NCBI GenBank assembly: GCA_964347975.1
Contig: CAYGAY010000010.1
Location: forward strand, 1-64,000
DNA: 64,000 nucleotides
Direction of reading: 5' to 3'
From: Bin87 sp964347975
GTDB lineage: Bacteria > Chloroflexota > Dehalococcoidia > Lucifugimonadales > UBA3495
This document shows, in pieces, positions 61,007 through 64,000 of the stretch. The number at the start of each line of letters is the position of its first letter. The first letter of the stretch is position 1. Under the pieces are notes generated by a model that saw only the letters and a program-made list of their open reading frames with translations, ran no database searches and was not told where the DNA came from. The position numbers and the translations under genes were made by a program.

Positions 61007-62281
61007 ATGGCTACCACCCGCAGCCGCCGTCTGGCCCGCCCGGTTTCCATCGTCGGCGCCGGTCTTTCCCAGTTCGGCGCGTATCCCGACAAGACCAGCC
61101 GAGATCTGTTCGTTGAGGCTTTCCAGGATATGCAGGACAATATCGACACCGGCATATCCCCCCAGGACATCGAGGCCGGTTACCTGGGCAACTACTCCGC
61201 CGACCTTTTCGAACACCAGGGCCACACTGCTCCCATCATGGCCGATTGGCTGGGAATGACTCCCACGCCGATGACTCGCATCGAGAATGCCTGCGCCAGC
61301 AGCGGCAGCGCCCTGCGCGAAGGCGTCATGGCTATTGCCAGCGGCATGTACGACGTGGTGTTGGTCGGCGGCGTGGAAAAGATGACGTCGCTGCCCACCG
61401 AGGGCGTTACCGACGTGCTGGCGTCGGCCGCTGACGGGCTGTATGAGGTGCCGGCCGGCCTGACTTTCCCCGGCATCTTCGGCGCCATCGCCAAGGCCCA
61501 CATGGATCGTTATGAGACTAACCTGAACCACCTGCTCAAGGTTGGCGTCAAGAACCACGAAAACGGCAAGCTCAACCCCAAGGCCCAATTCCAGCAGACC
61601 GTCCGCGACATGATGGAGCGGCGCAAGGCCCGAGCCGAGCAGCGTGGCGAGCCCGTGCCCGATTGGGAGGACGAGTTGGATTTCCTCAACGACGCCCGCG
61701 CCAACCCATGGATCGCCTGGCCCCTGCGTCTCTACGACTGCGCTCCCATCACGGATGGCGCGTCTTGCGTACTGCTGGTGGCCAGCGAGATCGCCGGACA
61801 GTTTACCGACAAGCCGGTACATATCGCCGGCATCGGCCAGGCCACCGGCCGGCCCCTGCACGATGCCGAGGAGCTGACCTCCCTGTCGGCGGCGAAGATC
61901 GCATCCGCCCAGGCTTACGAAATGGCGGGCATCACTCCTGAACAGGTTGGCGTGGCCGAGGTGCATGACTGCTTCACCATCGCCGAAATCGTCGCCAGCG
62001 AAGACCTCGGCTTTTTTGCTCCAGGCGAAGGACCCCATGCCGTTGACGAGGGCCGTACCGCGCGCGACGGCGACCGCCCCATCAACACCAGCGGGGGCCT
62101 GAAAGCCAAGGGTCATCCAGTGGGAGCCAGCGGGGTTGCCCAGGTAATCGAGGTGTACAAGCAGCTTCGCGGCGAAGCGGGCGACCGCCAACTTGACAAT
62201 CCCGACCTGGAGTTCGGTCTCACTCACAACGTAGGCGGCACCGGCGGCACCTGCGTCGTCAATGTCCTACAGCGGGGTTAG
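61007..62281 (+). CDS. Thiolase-family enzyme (SCP2/acetyl-CoA acetyltransferase-like)
   Basis: A 424-residue thiolase superfamily protein. The acyl-accepting Cys96 is in ENACASSGSALREG, and GGVEKMTSLP follows. The catalytic His is in LKAKGHPVGASGVAQV, and NVGGTGGTCVV ends the protein. It belongs to the non-decarboxylating or SCP2-type group usually found with a DUF35 protein, which follows here after 10 bases. The pair probably acts on an acyl-CoA in fatty-acid, steroid or isoprenoid breakdown. CGAGGAG precedes the ATG. Confidence 0.9.
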   Translation: MATTRSRRLARPVSIVGAGLSQFGAYPDKTSRDLFVEAFQDMQDNIDTGISPQDIEAGYLGNYSADLFEHQGHTAPIMADWLGMTPTPMTRIENACASSGSALREGVMAIASGMYDVVLVGGVEKMTSLPTEGVTDVLASAADGLYEVPAGLTFPGIFGAIAKAHMDRYETNLNHLLKVGVKNHENGKLNPKAQFQQTVRDMMERRKARAEQRGEPVPDWEDELDFLNDARANPWIAWPLRLYDCAPITDGASCVLLVASEIAGQFTDKPVHIAGIGQATGRPLHDAEELTSLSAAKIASAQAYEMAGITPEQVGVAEVHDCFTIAEIVASEDLGFFAPGEGPHAVDEGRTARDGDRPINTSGGLKAKGHPVGASGVAQVIEVYKQLRGEAGDRQLDNPDLEFGLTHNVGGTGGTCVVNVLQRG

Positions 62282-62291
62282 GAGACGTCTG

Positions 62292-62711
62292 ATGACCACC
62301 GATGCCGAATCTCGTCCGTTCAACGCCGCGTCGTTCTACGCCTTCCTCAAGGAGGGCAGGTTCATGGGCGTCCGCTGCCGTGAGAATGGGAACATCTACG
62401 CCGAGGCGCGGCCCATGGACCCGGCGAGCCACAGCAGCGATATGGAGTGGCACGAACTGAGCGGCCGGGCCACTCTCAGCACCTTCACGTGCATATCCGT
62501 CGCCCCGGCCTCGCTGGAGGCCAAGGGGTACGGTCGCAACAATCCTTACTGCACCGGCATAGTTACGCTGGAGGAGGGGCCGCGCATTTCGGCGCGCATC
62601 GCCGGCGTGGATGCGGCGAACCCCCAGAACATTCGCACCGGCATGGCCCTGGCGCTGGACCTCTCCGACATCGATCCGGAGAATCCGGGTCTCGTGTTCC
62701 GGCCGGCATGA
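62292..62711 (+). CDS. DUF35 OB-fold protein, thiolase partner
   Basis: A 139-residue protein. The N-terminal helix (SFYAFLKEGRFMGVRCRENGNIY) leads to the usual rubredoxin-like zinc ribbon position, then the OB fold begins (LSGRATLSTFTCISVAPASLEAKGYG, VTLEEGPRISARIAGVD). In most homologs four Cys bind zinc; here only one (GVRC) is present, so zinc binding is probably lost. It follows the thiolase by 10 bases, and the partners normally form a complex. Confidence 0.85.
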   Translation: MTTDAESRPFNAASFYAFLKEGRFMGVRCRENGNIYAEARPMDPASHSSDMEWHELSGRATLSTFTCISVAPASLEAKGYGRNNPYCTGIVTLEEGPRISARIAGVDAANPQNIRTGMALALDLSDIDPENPGLVFRPA

Positions 62712-62753
62712 CCTTGCAGTTCTGACCGACCGCTGACAAATCATCGCATCGAC

Positions 62754-62788
62754 GAGGCCGGCCCGCCTGGCGGGCCGGCCTCTATTTC
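62754..62788. terminator. Bidirectional terminator between convergent genes
   Basis: gaggccggcccgcc and ggcgggccggcctc pair over at least 12 bases with a very small loop, followed by tatttc. It lies between the DUF35 gene and the convergent HicB-like gene. Confidence 0.75.
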
Positions 62789-62834
62789 AAAGTGAACGGT
62801 CGCGCTGATCCCCATGGCGGTCTCCCGCCATGGG

Positions 62835-63311
62835 TCAGGTTGCTCCGGCCCTCTTGCACACGTTGCACGTCTTGTCGTACCAAACGTACGCGGAGTTAGG
62901 TTCGTGGTACACCTCGAACTGGGATACACTGCGGTATTTGCGACAGTTAAAGCACAGTTCGGTGTGATGCGGGTCCAGCTGGGACGGTATTCCTCGCTCT
63001 GCGCTGACGTAGGTCTTTCTTATCCGGCGCTTCGAGAAAGGAAGGCGCTGAAGAAAGCGCTCTTCAAACTTCAGTTTCCACGCCTGGCCGCCGGGCATTG
63101 GGCGGAACATCAAGCTCTGCTCGTCATCGGGCTGGCGCTCGTGGATGAAATTAATATAGTCTGCCAGCCGCTGGTGCATCTTGCCGACGACTTCCTCGTA
63201 AGTATCCCCGATAGCAGGTATATCCACCTCAACACAGAACCCTTCCCACGTCTCGGGATTGGCCTGGGTTCGCTTAATGTAGCAGGTTAGTTGTTGTGGT
63301 GTCCTGTTCAC
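62835..63311 (-). CDS. HicB-like domain fused to a C-terminal zinc-binding module
   Basis: A 158-residue protein. The N-terminal 60 residues (WEGFCVEVDIPAIGDTYEEVVGKMHQRLADYINF) resemble the partially degraded RNase H-like fold of HicB antitoxins. The C-terminal part has CFNCRKYRSVSQFEVY and CNVCKRAG, two C-x2-C pairs likely to bind one zinc. HicB proteins usually carry a DNA-binding domain at the C terminus, which the zinc module may replace. There is no HicA toxin gene nearby. The start is GTG 63311 with AGGAG upstream. Confidence 0.65.
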   Translation of the reverse strand: MNRTPQQLTCYIKRTQANPETWEGFCVEVDIPAIGDTYEEVVGKMHQRLADYINFIHERQPDDEQSLMFRPMPGGQAWKLKFEERFLQRLPFSKRRIRKTYVSAERGIPSQLDPHHTELCFNCRKYRSVSQFEVYHEPNSAYVWYDKTCNVCKRAGAT

Positions 63312-63320
63312 GATACTCCT

Positions 63321-63348
63321 GGGCGATGCCGGCCGGCATCGCCCTTTT
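63321..63348 (+). terminator. Palindromic hairpin with T tract
   Basis: gggcgatgccgg-ccggcatcgccc is a perfect palindrome followed by tttt on the plus strand. On the minus strand it lies between the VOC gene and the ribosome site of the HicB-like gene, where it could partly separate their expression. Confidence 0.65.
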
Positions 63349-63386
63349 AGATTTCCCTCTGGGGAGGACTGGTAGGGGATTCGGGA

Positions 63387-63812
63387 TTAGTCCAGACCGC
63401 GCGTGCCTACCCAGCCCGTTTCGGAGACGTCTATCATCTCACCGTTGGGACCTTCATACTTGGTCTCCACGTTCTGGGTGCGCGGGCCGGTCATACCGGC
63501 GTGGAGCGCGTGGTTGACCTCTGCCATGGGATGGGAGTTAGCGGCGAGCAGGCGCGCCTCGGTCTCCTCAAGGCTCTCGACCTCGAAGCCGATGTGGTGG
63601 ATGCCTTCCCAGTCCTTGCCGCGCTCGCCGGCCACGGCGTCGCTCTGGAAGTCCAGGATGGCCATGTTCACGTTGCCGTCGCTGAGCATATAGCCGTTGG
63701 CGTTGGCGCTCTCCAGCTTGGCGACTTCACGCAGTCCGAAAACTTCCGAATAGAACTTCGCGGTCTTTTCGGCGTCGTTGGTGGCGATGGCGATGTGTTT
63801 GATCTGAGGCAT
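63387..63812 (-). CDS. VOC-superfamily (glyoxalase/dioxygenase-like) protein
   Basis: A 141-residue single-chain metalloprotein fold. MPQIKHIAIATNDAEKTAKFYSEVFGLREV is the first beta-alpha-beta module, and GIHHIGFEVESLEETEARL the second. The metal ligands are likely the two His (KHIA, HHIG) and Glu in NGEMIDVSE. I use ATG 63812, with GGAGG about 7 bases upstream; a longer frame to 63839 has no site. It could be methylmalonyl-CoA epimerase-like, a lyase or a dioxygenase. Confidence 0.88.
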   Translation of the reverse strand: MPQIKHIAIATNDAEKTAKFYSEVFGLREVAKLESANANGYMLSDGNVNMAILDFQSDAVAGERGKDWEGIHHIGFEVESLEETEARLLAANSHPMAEVNHALHAGMTGPRTQNVETKYEGPNGEMIDVSETGWVGTRGLD

Positions 63813-63922
63813 TACGTCCCTCCTGTGGCCAAATAGCAAGGCCGGGTTGAATAATCGCTCCCTACGGGAGTTGATGCGCCAACGATACCACTTTTGCGAC
63901 GGGCGGGCTAGTCAGCGCCTCC

Positions 63923-64000
63923 CCTCACGCGTACCCGCTTTTGTCATTGCGAGCAAAGCGCGGCAATCCCGTCAGCATAGCGGGGCTTGAAGTGGAAAGC
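63923..64000. repeat. MITE-like palindromic element, copy 5 (cut by window end)
   Basis: The left end cctcacgcgtacccgcttttgtcattgcgag matches the left ends of copies 1-4. The element continues past the window edge. Confidence 0.7.

Overview
The window is high-GC bacterial DNA with the look of a metagenome-assembled scaffold: there is one run of 100 N (19061-19160) inside a tandem repeat, and several genes are broken by single-base shifts in short homopolymers. The gene content suggests a Chloroflexota bacterium, probably Dehalococcoidia / SAR202-like. The reasons are several flavin- or F420-type LLM oxidoreductases, a PPOX-class protein, a thiolase paired with a DUF35 protein, a split glycine decarboxylase (gcvPA/gcvPB), Rieske oxygenases and amidases. 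This taxonomic call is inference; no rRNA is present to test it.

Layout. 0.3-7.4 kb: an addB - small aspartic protease - addA operon (minus strand). 7.8-9.3 kb: a two-domain rhodanese whose catalytic cysteine codon is TGA, followed at the right distance by a SECIS-like hairpin (probable selenoprotein), then a membrane-anchored SNase-type nuclease. 9.3-15.5 kb: anion transporter, rel, prs, an unusual signal peptidase I with an internal 24-residue repeat, and a Rieske ferredoxin. 16.2-22.6 kb: small ORF plus methyltransferase, a DUF559 gene between 39-bp inverted repeats, glyA coupled to a Uma2-type gene, and a DUF262/HNH restriction-like gene. 23-30.3 kb: an alpha/beta hydrolase, an LLM monooxygenase, a Rieske oxygenase alpha subunit and an amidohydrolase (a plausible catabolic set), interrupted at 25.2-26.5 kb by a stretch of dead genes. 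30.5-35.1 kb: a complete polar amino acid ABC transporter. 35.4-38.4 kb: a tandem duplication of an NYN-domain gene with an aspartic protease gene between the copies. 38.5-41.7 kb: a single-chain type IIG-like restriction-modification enzyme. 41.8-46 kb: LLM and SDR oxidoreductases, tRNA-Pro(GGG), a minimal DnaJ and a serine hydrolase. 46-55.2 kb: glycine cleavage genes gcvH, gcvT, gcvPA and gcvPB, with a PPOX protein, a sarcosine-oxidase-like flavoprotein, a DNA methyltransferase and two small HEPN-like genes between them. 55.5-63.8 kb: a 3-hydroxyisobutyrate dehydrogenase-type enzyme, two amidases bracketing a HEPN cassette, thiolase/DUF35, a HicB-like zinc protein and a VOC protein.

Themes. 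One-carbon metabolism is well represented (glyA, gcvHT, gcvPA/PB, a sarcosine-oxidase-like enzyme). Nucleases, methyltransferases and HEPN/RelE-type genes are scattered through the window rather than forming one island, and many are decayed. Three noncoding repeat families recur: a roughly 150-bp palindromic MITE-like element (five copies), a short REP-like palindrome, and a CCCTCACCC-type repeat. In-frame tandem repeats occur inside at least four coding regions.
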